Part shown: positions 9,133 to 18,433 of the stretch, piece after piece
Position numbering within the stretch: the stretch's first letter is position 1
Layout: each line of letters begins with the position of its first letter
Source of the DNA: Aromatoleum buckelii
Lineage (GTDB): Bacteria; Pseudomonadota; Gammaproteobacteria; Burkholderiales; Rhodocyclaceae
Assembly: GCF_012910785.2 (NCBI RefSeq)
Contig: NZ_WTVH02000010.1
Coordinates: forward strand, 1,612,001-1,676,000
Reading direction: 5' to 3'
Length of the DNA: 64,000 nucleotides
Program-made: the position numbers and the translations under genes
The notes under the pieces: generated by a model
Told to the model about the DNA's origin: nothing
The model's input: the letters and a program-made list of their open reading frames with translations, nothing else
Databases searched by the model: none

Positions 9133-9145
9133 CACAATTACCTCT

Positions 9146-9160
9146 GAAACGCCGCGTTTC
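9146..9160. promoter_or_regulatory. candidate IclR-type operator, copy 2
   Basis: GAAACGCCGCGTTTC is a perfect palindrome (7-base arms, central C) and differs by one base from the 15-mer at 4921-4935. It abuts the ribosome binding site of the small ORF starting at 9132, a position suited to repression. Confidence 0.5.
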
Positions 9161-9186
9161 CTGCTCCTGAGCGACACGTCCCGACC

Positions 9187-9204
9187 GAGGCTGTGTGAAA
9201 ACAC
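9187..9204 (+). repeat. IS left terminal inverted repeat
   Basis: GAGGCTGTGTGAAAACAC, the partner of the right end at 10844-10861, with two mismatches. Confidence 0.75.
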
Positions 9205-9260
9205 CGTGAACCATCCCGCCAGGGTTCTGTCTATGCATAAAGCATGGTTTGAGGTGGGCG

Positions 9261-10709
9261 ATGAAGCGATACATCGAAGGGAAGAGTCGGGCGCAGATGG
9301 TGTTGATGCCCGAATCACTGGATGACTTCATTGGTGAAGACAATCCGGTGCGGGTGATCGACCTGTTTGTCGATGAACTGGATTTGCAAGGTCTGGGGTT
9401 CGCGTCTGCGCAGCCTGCCGTCACGGGACGGCCGGGCTACCACCCGGGCTTGCTGCTCAAGCTTTACATCTACGGCTATCTGAATCGGGTTCAGTCCAGC
9501 CGCCGACTTGAGCGGGAGGCCCAGCGCAACGTTGAAGTCATGTGGCTCACGGGGCACTTGACGCCCGACTTCAAGACCATTGCCGATTTCCGTCGAGACA
9601 ATGGCATCGGCATTCGCAACGCCTGCAAGCAGTTCATCGCGTTGTGCCGCGAGCTGGACCTGTTCAGCCATGCGGTGGTGGCCATCGATGGAGCCAAGTT
9701 CAAGGCCGTGAACAACCGGGATAAGAACTTCACGCCGCACAAACTGGAGCAGCGCATCAAGCAGATCGAGGAAAGCATCGAGCGCTACCTGCACGCCTTG
9801 GATACCGCCGATCGCACGCAGCCTGCGGAGGTGGAAGCCAAGACGAAGAACCTGAAAGAGAAACTCGTCCGGCTCAGAAAGCAGATGCGTTACCTGCAGG
9901 AGATGGGCGAGCGCCTGCGCCAGGCCCCCGATGAGCAGGTCTCGCTGACCGATCCGGACGCCCGCTCCATGGCGACCAGCGGTCGTGGCACCGGGATGGT
10001 CGGTTACAACGTGCAGGTCGCGGTCGATACCGAGCATCACCTGATCGTCGCGCACGATGTCGTGAATCTCGGTCATGATCGTACGCAACTCGCCTCGATG
10101 GCCATGCAGGCCAAGGTGGCGATAGATGAAGAAACCCTGGAGGTGCTTGCTGATCGTGGCTACTACAAGGGGCCGGAAATTCTGGCCTGTGAGCAGTCAG
10201 GCATTACGCCCTTCGTGCCCATGACGATGACCAGCGACAACAAGGCGCGTGGCCTGTTCGACAAGCGCGACTTCGTCTAACCCGATCAGGATGCGTACCG
10301 CTGCCCCAGCGATCAGTTATTGTCACGTCATCATCAGTCTGTCGAGCAGGGGTTGGTCATCCACACCTATTACAACCTGGGTGCATGCATGCAATGCCCC
10401 ATCAAGGCGCGGTGCACGACCGCGGAGAAAGAGCGCCGAGTTCGGCGCTGGGAGCATGAGGCCGTATTGGAGTCCATGCAGCGTCGCCTCGATGCCTGCC
10501 CCGGCAAGATGCGACAGCGGCGCAGCACGGTTGAGCATGTGTTCGGGACCCTGAAGTCCTGGATGGGCGCCACGCACTTCCTTACGAAAACCCGACCACG
10601 TGTGCAGACGGAGATGAGCTTGCATGTGATGGCGTACAACCTACGCCGGATCATCAGCCTGTACGGCCCAAAAGGCGCAATGAATGCGCTGCGGTGGGCC
10701 GCAGCTTGA
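9261..10709 (+). pseudogene. IS1182-family DDE transposase with an in-frame stop
   Basis: ATG at 9261 follows GAGG at good spacing. The N-terminal DUF772-like region (MVLMPESLDDFIGEDNPVRV) and the RNase H-like DDE core (VAIDGAKFKAVN, later VLADRGYYKG) are present. TAA at 10278-10280 interrupts the frame after DKRDFV. The same frame then continues to 10709 with family C-terminal sequence, including the Cys pair CMQCPIKARC and the acidic VEHVFGTLKSW. The stop is therefore a point nonsense change, probably from a Tyr codon. The element is likely inactive unless the stop is read through or helped in trans. Confidence 0.8.
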
Positions 10710-10843
10710 TGTAAAACCGACCCAATTCCCTGCCCGAATTGCCCTGCTGGACGCGGTGCAGGCTCTGATCACGCCCATTCGGCCGGAAAACCACGCGCCT
10801 ATCGCACTCGACTGAACTCTACCTGCCTGCGTTCATTGCAATT

Positions 10844-10861
10844 GCGTTTCCACACAGCCTC
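10844..10861 (-). repeat. IS right terminal inverted repeat
   Basis: Read on the minus strand it is GAGGCTGTGTGGAAACGC, the partner of the left end at 9187-9204. Confidence 0.75.
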
Positions 10862-10922
10862 GACCCGTTGCTGTCATTAGCCGAAAGCTAACGCAGCGGC
10901 CGGCCCGATAATGCCAATCACA

Positions 10923-11160
10923 TCAAGCCGGGTTCATCATCGCATCGCGACTGGCCGCCTTTTCGGAGGCACGCCCATCAGGATCTTCCGGACCGGAATC
11001 TCCATCTTCTTGCCGGTCAATGTGTACGGAACGGCGTGGACGCTGTGGATCGCGTGCGGCACTGGCGCGGGCTGCAGTCGGTCCGCAGGCGGGACGCAAT
11101 CTTCGCCTCCAGCGCCGCGTCGAGGACGACACCGTCGACGAGGCGCACGAACAGTGGCAT
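10923..11160 (-). pseudogene. C-terminal remnant of acetoacetyl-CoA synthetase, two frameshifts
   Basis: The minus strand just after paaF encodes, in three successive frames, a typical acetoacetyl-CoA synthetase tail: MPLFVRLVDGVVLDAALEAK, then VPHAIHSVHAVPYTLTGKK with the AMP-ligase catalytic-lysine segment TGKKMEIPV, then EKAASRDAMMNPA and a stop at 10923. Each switch fits loss of one base, near 11066 and near 10966. About 80 residues remain of a protein normally about 650 long. The rest is absent; the fragment abuts the paaF stop, so a deletion joined the two. No function is expected. Confidence 0.7.
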
Positions 11161-11165
11161 TCGGC

Positions 11166-11972
11166 TCAGCGATGGGTGTAGATCGCGCTGCGTTTGGCGA
11201 CGAAGGCCGCCATGCCTTCCTTTTGGTCCTGCAGCCCGAAGGTCGCGTGGAAACTCCGTCGCTCGAACAGCAGGCCTTCCGACAGGCCCGATTCGAAGGC
11301 GCGGTTCACCGACTCTTTGATCATCATCGCGACCGGGAGCGAAAAGGCAGCGATCCGCGCGGCTGCTTCGAGCGCTTCGTCGAGCAGGCGCTCGGGGGGG
11401 ACGATGCGCGATACGAGTCCGACACGCTCGGCTTCCTGCGCATCCATCATCCGGCCAGTCAGGCACATGTCCATCGCCTTCGCCTTGCCGACCGCGCGCG
11501 GCAGCCGTTGCGTGCCGCCCGCGCCCGGCAGCACGCCGAGCCGGATCTCGGGCTGGCCGAACCGGGCGTCCTCGGCGGCGATGACGAAGTCGCACGTCAT
11601 CGCCAGCTCGCAGCCGCCGCCGAGCGCGAAGCCCCGAACCGCTGCGACGACGGGCTTGCGGACGCGGGCGAGCCGGTCCCAATTGCGCGACACGTAGTTC
11701 GTCTTGTAGACATCCATGAAACTCCATTCCGCCGTCGCGCCGATGTCGGCGCCGGCGGCGAAGGCCTTTCCGGCGCCGGCGATGACGATGGCGCCGATGC
11801 CGTCGTCGGCGTCCATCGCCTCGAGTTCGTCGCCGAGCTGGTCAATGAGGGCGTCGCTCAACGCGTTGAGCCGGTCGGGCCGGTTCAGCGTGAGCAGGCC
11901 GACGCGGCCTCGGCGCTCGGCCAGGACCAGCGGTTCGGCGAGCTTGCCGATTGAATCGTGGAGGTCGGTCAC
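11166..11972 (-). CDS. paaF: enoyl-CoA hydratase, PaaF-type (2,3-dehydroadipyl-CoA hydratase)
   Basis: A 268-residue crotonase. Both catalytic acids of true hydratases are present, Glu122 (GGGCELAM) and Glu142 (GQPEIRLG), with the oxyanion-hole segment AAGADI near 72-77. In phenylacetate degradation PaaF hydrates 2,3-dehydroadipyl-CoA before PaaH and PaaJ act. GTG at 11972 has GGGAG upstream. It is last in the minus-strand paa operon, 28 bases after the hemerythrin-ATPase gene. The PaaF assignment over a general short-chain enoyl-CoA hydratase rests mainly on location. Confidence 0.8.
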   Translation of the reverse strand: MTDLHDSIGKLAEPLVLAERRGRVGLLTLNRPDRLNALSDALIDQLGDELEAMDADDGIGAIVIAGAGKAFAAGADIGATAEWSFMDVYKTNYVSRNWDRLARVRKPVVAAVRGFALGGGCELAMTCDFVIAAEDARFGQPEIRLGVLPGAGGTQRLPRAVGKAKAMDMCLTGRMMDAQEAERVGLVSRIVPPERLLDEALEAAARIAAFSLPVAMMIKESVNRAFESGLSEGLLFERRSFHATFGLQDQKEGMAAFVAKRSAIYTHR

Positions 11973-12000
11973 GGCTTTCTCCCTGTATTCGTGACGGGCA

Positions 12001-13347
12001 TCACATGCCCAGATAAGCCTTCTTCACCTGTTCGTCGTGCAGCAGCTCCGGCCCAGGACCGCTCAGGATCGTGTGGCCGGTCTCGATGACATAACCGATG
12101 TCGGCGATCGCCAACGCCGCGTGCGCGTTCTGCTCGACGAGGAAGATCGTGATGCCCTCGGCCTTGAGGCGCCTGATGACGCGAAAGATCTCCTCGACAA
12201 GCAACGGCGCGAGGCCCATCGAAGGCTCGTCGAGCAGCAGCAGCTTCGGCCGTCCCATCAACGCGCGCGCCATCGCGAGCATCTGCTGCTGCCCGCCGGA
12301 GAGCGTCCCCGCGGGCAGCGCGCGCTTCTCCTTCAGGATCGGGAAGATGCCGTACATGCGCTCGAGGTCCTGCTCGATCTCGCGATCACGGCGGACGTAG
12401 GCACCCAGGCGCAGGTTGTCCTCGATGCTCATCGGGCTGAACACCTGCCGCCCTTCGGGCACTTGGCAGATGCCGGCGCGCACGCGTTTTTCCGGGACGA
12501 GACGCGTGATGTCCTCGCCCCGGAAGCGCACCGCCCCGCTCGAAGCGGGCTGCACGCCGGAGATCGTGCGCAGCAGCGTCGTCTTGCCGGCGCCGTTCGC
12601 CCCCACCAGCGCGACGAGCTGGCCCTGCTTCACGTCGAGGTCGATACCGTGCAGCGCCTGGATGCGGCCGTAGTGCGAGGTCAAGCAGCGGATCTCGAGG
12701 ACGGTTTCGCGCACCGGCTGGGCGGGGGCGAGGAAGGACGGCGTCTCGCGCCGGCCGCCGAGACCGACGGGCTCGGGCGCGAGCGCGATGATGCGGGCCT
12801 TGAGCATGTCGAGCTCACCCCGGGCGCGGCTGCCGAACAGCGGATCTTCGTCGGCCGCGAAGGCTTCGTCGATGCGCTCCCAGTCCTCGGCCGTCAGCGC
12901 GCGGCGTGCGGAGGGAATGACCGTCGTTTCCTCGAAGCGCATGTGCTGGCGCAGGTGCTCGGCGAACTCGCGCAAGGCGTCGAGGAAGACCTGCTGGTCG
13001 CCGCGTCGGCCCTCGCGGAACGTCACCGCCAGTGCATGGACGCGGTCGCGGTGGGCCGGGCCGTCGCGGTGCTCTGCTTCGAGCCGGGCGATGGCTTCCG
13101 CCGCAGCCGGATCCCTGCGCCGCAGGGCCGGGAACAGAAACTCGTCTTCCTTGCGGTGATGGATGCGGTCGATGTACGCGTCCAGGTATTCCAGCAGCTC
13201 CAACGTCGTCGCGGCCGCGGCCCGCGCGTCGCGGTCGGCGGCAATGGCTTCGCCCAGCGCGTCGAGGGCCGTCGCGACGCGCCACATCCCGCGGTGCTCC
13301 GCCTGGATGACGTCGATCGCCAGCATCCGTGATTCAAGAACTTCCAT
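12001..13347 (-). CDS. livF: hemerythrin domain fused to LivF-type ABC transporter ATPase
   Basis: One 448-residue frame holds two unrelated domains. Residues about 8-165 are a hemerythrin/HHE four-helix domain with likely diiron ligands His18, His63 or 64, Glu67, His93, His131, His135 and Glu139 or 140. Residues about 214-448 are a full LivF-type ATPase: Walker A GANGAGKT at 249-256, signature LSGGQ at 349-353, Walker B at 369-375 and H-loop His409. ATG at 13347 has AAGGAG seven bases upstream and lies 11 bases after livG. Normal LivF has about 235 residues and no such extension. Methionine 181 (12807), with GGGTGAG upstream, could start a separate ATPase. The fusion suggests O2, NO or redox sensing linked to aromatic-acid uptake. 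Confidence 0.85.
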   Translation of the reverse strand: MEVLESRMLAIDVIQAEHRGMWRVATALDALGEAIAADRDARAAAATTLELLEYLDAYIDRIHHRKEDEFLFPALRRRDPAAAEAIARLEAEHRDGPAHRDRVHALAVTFREGRRGDQQVFLDALREFAEHLRQHMRFEETTVIPSARRALTAEDWERIDEAFAADEDPLFGSRARGELDMLKARIIALAPEPVGLGGRRETPSFLAPAQPVRETVLEIRCLTSHYGRIQALHGIDLDVKQGQLVALVGANGAGKTTLLRTISGVQPASSGAVRFRGEDITRLVPEKRVRAGICQVPEGRQVFSPMSIEDNLRLGAYVRRDREIEQDLERMYGIFPILKEKRALPAGTLSGGQQQMLAMARALMGRPKLLLLDEPSMGLAPLLVEEIFRVIRRLKAEGITIFLVEQNAHAALAIADIGYVIETGHTILSGPGPELLHDEQVKKAYLGM

Positions 13348-13358
13348 GGAGGGCTCCT

Positions 13359-14114
13359 TCAGGCAGATGCGCCGAGATAGGCGGCGATGACGTCGGGGTT
13401 CTCGCGGATCTCGGCGGCGCTGCCTTCGGCAAGCTTGCGGCCGTAGTCGAGCACGAGGATGTGGTCCGACAGGTTCATGACGAGCTTCATGTCGTGCTCC
13501 ACGAGGACGACCGTGACGCCAGAATCCGCGACCTTGCGGATCAGCGCCTCGATCTCGGCCGTCTCCGTGTGGTTGAGGCCGGCGGCCGGCTCGTCGAGCA
13601 GCAAAAGCTTGGGCTTGGCCGCGAGGGCGCGCGCGATTTCGAGGCGCTTCAGCGCCCCGTAGGACATCTGGCTCGCGTGCGCGTCACGGTACCGGCCGAC
13701 GCCGACGAACTCCATCAGCCGCGCGGCCTCGTCGCGGCACTCGGCATCCGCCTTCGCCAGCCCCGGCAGCCGGAACAGCCCCGCGAGCAAGCTGGTGCCG
13801 AGGCGCAGGTGGGCGCCGACCATGACGTTCTCGATCGCGCTCATGTTCATGCACACCTGCAGGTTCTGGAACGTGCGGCTCATGCCGCGCCGCGCGAGTC
13901 GGTCGGGGCTCTCGCCCCCCGCAGATGCGTCGTCGAACAGGATTTCCCCGCTGGTCGGCGTGTAGATGCCCGTGATGAGGTTGAAAAGCGTCGTCTTGCC
14001 GGCGCCGTTCGGGCCGATCACGGCGTGGATCGTCCCCGCCCGCACCGTGAAGGACACATCCTGCACCGCCTTCACGCCGCCGAACGTCTTCGAGAGGTTG
14101 CGGACTTCGAGCAT
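13359..14114 (-). CDS. livG: LivG-type ABC transporter ATPase
   Basis: A 251-residue ATPase of the branched-chain amino acid (HAAT) family. Walker A GPNGAGKT is at residues 34-41 and Walker B reads LLLLDEP. The signature is MSYGALKR, a variant of the LSYGQQR common in LivG. ATG at 14114 overlaps the livM stop by one base (TGATG), indicating translational coupling. It pairs with the hemerythrin-fused LivF to power the transporter; the substrate is inferred to be phenylacetate or a related aromatic acid from its place in the paa operon. Confidence 0.9.
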   Translation of the reverse strand: MLEVRNLSKTFGGVKAVQDVSFTVRAGTIHAVIGPNGAGKTTLFNLITGIYTPTSGEILFDDASAGGESPDRLARRGMSRTFQNLQVCMNMSAIENVMVGAHLRLGTSLLAGLFRLPGLAKADAECRDEAARLMEFVGVGRYRDAHASQMSYGALKRLEIARALAAKPKLLLLDEPAAGLNHTETAEIEALIRKVADSGVTVVLVEHDMKLVMNLSDHILVLDYGRKLAEGSAAEIRENPDVIAAYLGASA

Positions 14115-15052
14115 CACGCGGCCCTCCCGGCGAATTTCAGGCGCAGCGTCGGCAAGATGCCGCGCGGCAGGAAGATCATCGTCAGCATCAGGATCAGGCC
14201 GAAGACGACCGTCTCCCAGCCCTCGAACGCCGACAGCAGCTGCGGCAGCAGCGTCAGCACGACGGCGCCGAGGATCGAGCCGAACACCGACGCCATGCCG
14301 CCGAGCACGACCATGGTCACGAGCTCGATCGAATGGAAGAAGCCCGCGACGCCCGGCGTGAGGAAGCCGACGTAGTGGGCGGTGACACTGCCCATGACGC
14401 TGGCGACGACGGCCGAGAGCACGAAAACTCTCACCTTGAACGAGGTCGTATCCACGCCCGCGACGCGGGCCGCGATCTCGGCGCCGTGGATGGCCTGCAG
14501 CGCGCGACCGGCGGGCGCGTCGATGAGGTTCAGCGCCGCGCGGGTGACGAGCAGAAGGATGAGCACAACGACGACGTACCACGCCTGCTCGCCCACGATC
14601 TGCATCCCGAACAGGCTGAACGCGTCGACCGGCATGCCGTCGGGTCCGCCGGTAAGATCGGTCTCGTTGACGACCACCATCGACAGGATGATGCCGAGGC
14701 CGAGCGTCGCCATCGCAAGGTAATGCCCCTTCAGCTTCAGGATCGGGCGCGCGACCGCGAAGGCGAGGCCTGCGGTGGCGACCGCCCCGATGATCAGCGC
14801 GAGGCCGGACGGCAGGCCGTAGCGGCTGGTAAGGATCGCCGACGCGTAGGCGCCGATGCCGAAGAAGCCGGCGTGGCCAAGGCTGATCTGACCGGTGTAG
14901 CCGATCAGGAGGTTGAGCCCGACGGCGATCGTGGCGTTGATCGCCATCCGGATCGCGAGGTCGTAGTAGTACCCGTTCGTCAGCGCCAGCGGCAGCACCG
15001 CCAGCACGAACGCGAGAAACAGGAATCCGCGTGTGGTCGGCTTCATGGTCAT
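14114..15052 (-). CDS. livM: LivM-type ABC transporter permease
   Basis: A 312-residue inner-membrane permease with about eight to ten hydrophobic segments and the family motif [26 protein letters not shown] at 15052 overlaps the livH stop (ATGA), and its own stop overlaps livG. It should pair with LivH to form the channel of the paa-linked uptake system. The start was set by the overlap and the family N-terminus; the frame is open much further upstream. Confidence 0.9.
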   Translation of the reverse strand: MTMKPTTRGFLFLAFVLAVLPLALTNGYYYDLAIRMAINATIAVGLNLLIGYTGQISLGHAGFFGIGAYASAILTSRYGLPSGLALIIGAVATAGLAFAVARPILKLKGHYLAMATLGLGIILSMVVVNETDLTGGPDGMPVDAFSLFGMQIVGEQAWYVVVVLILLLVTRAALNLIDAPAGRALQAIHGAEIAARVAGVDTTSFKVRVFVLSAVVASVMGSVTAHYVGFLTPGVAGFFHSIELVTMVVLGGMASVFGSILGAVVLTLLPQLLSAFEGWETVVFGLILMLTMIFLPRGILPTLRLKFAGRAA

Positions 15053-15924
15053 ACCCGGTCGGTGGCCTTCTTCCCGAACAGGCCCTGCGGCAGGAAGAAG
15101 AGGATGAGGAGGATCAGCACGAAGGGCATCGCGTCCTTGTACGCGGACGAGATGTAGCCGGCAGTCATCGCCTCGACGATGCCCAGCAGCAGCCCGCCGA
15201 CGATCGCGCCGAAGCCGCTGCCCAGACCGCCCAGCGCCGCCGCGACGAAGCCCTTGAGGCCCATCATGATCCCGACGTCGTAGCTGGTGTAGGTCATCGG
15301 CGCGACGAGGATGCCGCCGACGGCGCCGAGCGCCGCGGACAGCCCGAAGGCCAGCAGCAGGATGAAGCGCGTATTGATGCCGACGAGCTGTGCCGCAAGC
15401 TTGTTGCAGGAGGTCGCGAGCACCCCCTTGCCGAGCGTCGTGCGGCCGAAGAACAGCCCGAGCGCGAGCACGACGACGAGCGTCACGCCCATGACCCATA
15501 GGCTCTGCGGCATCAGGGTCGCCCCGAAGATGACGAGCGGGTCCTCGCCGGAGAAAGCCGGCAGCGCGTGGTTGCCCTTGCCGAGGAACACTTCCGCAAG
15601 GCCGCGCAGCGTGAGCGAGGCGCCGATCGTGATGATGACCAGCGTGACGACTTCGGAATTGCCGGCCGGCTCGATCGCGAGCTTCTCGACGATCAGCCCG
15701 GCTGCCGCGGCGACCAGCACCGCGAGCGCGATCGCGAGCGGCAGCGGGACGCCCGCCTGCACGAGCAGCGCCGCGGACATGCCGCCCAGCATGATGAACT
15801 CGCCCTGCGCGAAGTTGATCACGCCGGACGCGCTGTAGATGAGTGAGAAACCGACCGCCGCCAGCGCATACATCGCGCCGACGGTGAGGCCGGAGAAGAG
15901 GAACTGCAGAAGTTCGGACAGCAC
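15049..15924 (-). CDS. livH: LivH-type ABC transporter permease
   Basis: A 291-residue permease with about eight membrane segments. The motifs ALAAVGFSLIYSASGVINFAQGEF and LKGFVAAALGGLGSGFGAIVGG are diagnostic of the LivH family. GTG at 15924 follows GAAGGAGG with six bases of spacing. It lies downstream of the substrate-binding protein gene and is separated from it by a strong hairpin at 15961-15988, which could lower permease expression relative to the binding protein. Confidence 0.9.
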   Translation of the reverse strand: MLSELLQFLFSGLTVGAMYALAAVGFSLIYSASGVINFAQGEFIMLGGMSAALLVQAGVPLPLAIALAVLVAAAAGLIVEKLAIEPAGNSEVVTLVIITIGASLTLRGLAEVFLGKGNHALPAFSGEDPLVIFGATLMPQSLWVMGVTLVVVLALGLFFGRTTLGKGVLATSCNKLAAQLVGINTRFILLLAFGLSAALGAVGGILVAPMTYTSYDVGIMMGLKGFVAAALGGLGSGFGAIVGGLLLGIVEAMTAGYISSAYKDAMPFVLILLILFFLPQGLFGKKATDRV

Positions 15925-15960
15925 GGAATGCCTCCTTCGGATTTCGGGACGAACGGAGCT

Positions 15961-15988
15961 ACGCTGCCCGGGGGAACCCGGGCAGCGT
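15961..15988 (-). other. perfect intercistronic hairpin between the binding protein and livH
   Basis: ACGCTGCCCGGG (15961-15972) and CCCGGGCAGCGT (15977-15988) form a perfect 12-bp stem with a 4-base loop. There is no T run, so it is unlikely to be a full terminator. Such hairpins often protect the upstream binding-protein transcript and set unequal expression. Confidence 0.6.
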
Positions 15989-16010
15989 GTCGAGCACAGG
16001 AGGGCGGGGC

Positions 16011-17159
16011 TTAGTTCAGCAGCGTCCAGTCACCGTTGCGTATTTCCAGCATGCGGAAAGCCGAGAGGCTCAGTCCCATGTGGTCCGAGGCCGACATGTT
16101 GAAAGCCCCGCTCGTCGCGACGAAATTCGTCGTCGCTTCGAGCGCGTCACGCACCTTCCCCTTGTCGGTCGAGCCCGCACGGCGCATCGCGTCGGTCGCA
16201 AGCATCAGGCCGTCGTAGGCATAGCCGCCGAAGGTCGAGGGTTCCGCCTTCCAGCGCTCGGCAAATAGCTTGGCGTAATCGCTGACCACCTTTTTCTGCG
16301 GATCGGTCGCGGGCAGCTTCGCAGCGACCGGCAATGCGGGCGACGGCAGGCGCACACCTTCGGCCGCCGCACCGGCGAGCCGGATGTACTCGTCCGAGGC
16401 CACCCCGTGCGATTGATACAGCGGCAGCTTGATGCCCAGCTGCGCGAAGTTCTTCGTCACGACCGCGGGCCCCTGGCCGAGACCGAACACGAAGACGGCC
16501 TGCACCCCCGGCACACCCTTGATCTTGGTGAGCTGGGCCGTCATGTCCGTGTCCTTGGGACCGTAGGTCTCGTCCGCGACGAGCGTGATGCCGTACTTGG
16601 CGGCCACGGCCTGCGCTTCCTTGCGCCCGGACTGCCCGAAGCCGCTGTTCTCGGACAGCAACGCAACCTTCGTCAGGCCCGCCTTCTTCATGTCGTCGAA
16701 GACGCGCTCGGCGGCCATGCGGTCGGTGTGCGGCGTCTTGAACACCCACTTCTTCGCCGGCTCGACGATGACGACCGCGCCGGCGAGCGAGATGAACGGG
16801 ACCTGCGCGCGTTCGACCAGCGGCGCGATCGCCATCGTCGCCCCGCTCGTCGTGCCGCCGATGATGAAATCGACCTTGTCGTTCTCGATCAGCCGCTTCG
16901 CGAAGCCGTTCGCCTTGCCCGCCTCGCTGCCGTCGTCGTAATGCACGAGCTCGAGCGGACGGCCCAGCACGCCGCCGCTCTTGTTCAGCGTTTCGACGTA
17001 CATCTGCAGCGTCTTCAGCTCGGGGTCGCCGAGGTAGGCCGCCGGGCCGGTGACAGAAAGCACCGCGCCGATGCGGATCGGGTCCGCAGCCGTAGCCGTG
17101 CCAATCGCGGCGCAGGCGGCCGCGGCGAGGGTGAACTTGATGAAAGTGCGCTTTTCCAT
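16011..17159 (-). CDS. periplasmic substrate-binding protein of the LIV/aromatic-acid ABC transporter
   Basis: 382 residues with a signal peptide (basic MEKRTFIKF, hydrophobic core, cleavage near ATAA-D at about residue 25). The mature part is a type I periplasmic binding fold of the LivJ/K family (DPIRIGAVLSVTGPAAYLGDPE). ATG at 17159 follows GGAGACTCCCC. It lies between paaJ and livH in the paa operon. Related binding proteins in aromatic clusters bind benzoate-like or phenyl acids; ligand specificity cannot be read from the sequence. Confidence 0.88.
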   Translation of the reverse strand: MEKRTFIKFTLAAAACAAIGTATAADPIRIGAVLSVTGPAAYLGDPELKTLQMYVETLNKSGGVLGRPLELVHYDDGSEAGKANGFAKRLIENDKVDFIIGGTTSGATMAIAPLVERAQVPFISLAGAVVIVEPAKKWVFKTPHTDRMAAERVFDDMKKAGLTKVALLSENSGFGQSGRKEAQAVAAKYGITLVADETYGPKDTDMTAQLTKIKGVPGVQAVFVFGLGQGPAVVTKNFAQLGIKLPLYQSHGVASDEYIRLAGAAAEGVRLPSPALPVAAKLPATDPQKKVVSDYAKLFAERWKAEPSTFGGYAYDGLMLATDAMRRAGSTDKGKVRDALEATTNFVATSGAFNMSASDHMGLSLSAFRMLEIRNGDWTLLN

Positions 17160-17214
17160 TGGGGAGTCTCCTTCGATATCTTTCTTATGCGGTGCGTGCC
17201 GCGGCGGAGCCGTG

Positions 17215-18420
<1,206 letters not shown>

Positions 18421-18433
18421 CGTCCCTCCCTCC

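Larger units (their letters stand above)
9187..10861 (+). mobile_element. IS1182-like insertion sequence, 1675 bp
   Basis: The ends are imperfect inverted repeats. The left end reads GAGGCTGTGTGAAAACAC and the right end, read inward, GAGGCTGTGTGGAAACGC, matching at 16 of 18 bases. The element is flanked on both sides by GACC (9183-9186 and 10862-10865), an apparent 4-bp target duplication. It carries one transposase reading frame that is interrupted by a stop codon. The intact ends and duplication suggest a fairly recent insertion; the family is assigned from the transposase. Confidence 0.8.

Noticed and set aside
10270-10320. Programmed ribosomal frameshift in the transposase
   Set aside because: Both halves are in the same frame and are separated by one TAA, so no frameshift is needed or possible as explanation.
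12001-13347. The possibility that the hemerythrin-LivF fusion is two genes merged by a sequencing error
   Set aside because: Hemerythrin and ATPase parts share one continuous frame with a coherent linker, a good ribosome binding site lies only before the hemerythrin start, and there is no remnant stop codon or frame change. An internal start at 12807 is still possible and is noted.
15961-15988. Calling the hairpin a transcription terminator
   Set aside because: There is no T run on either side, and the genes on both sides belong to one transporter.
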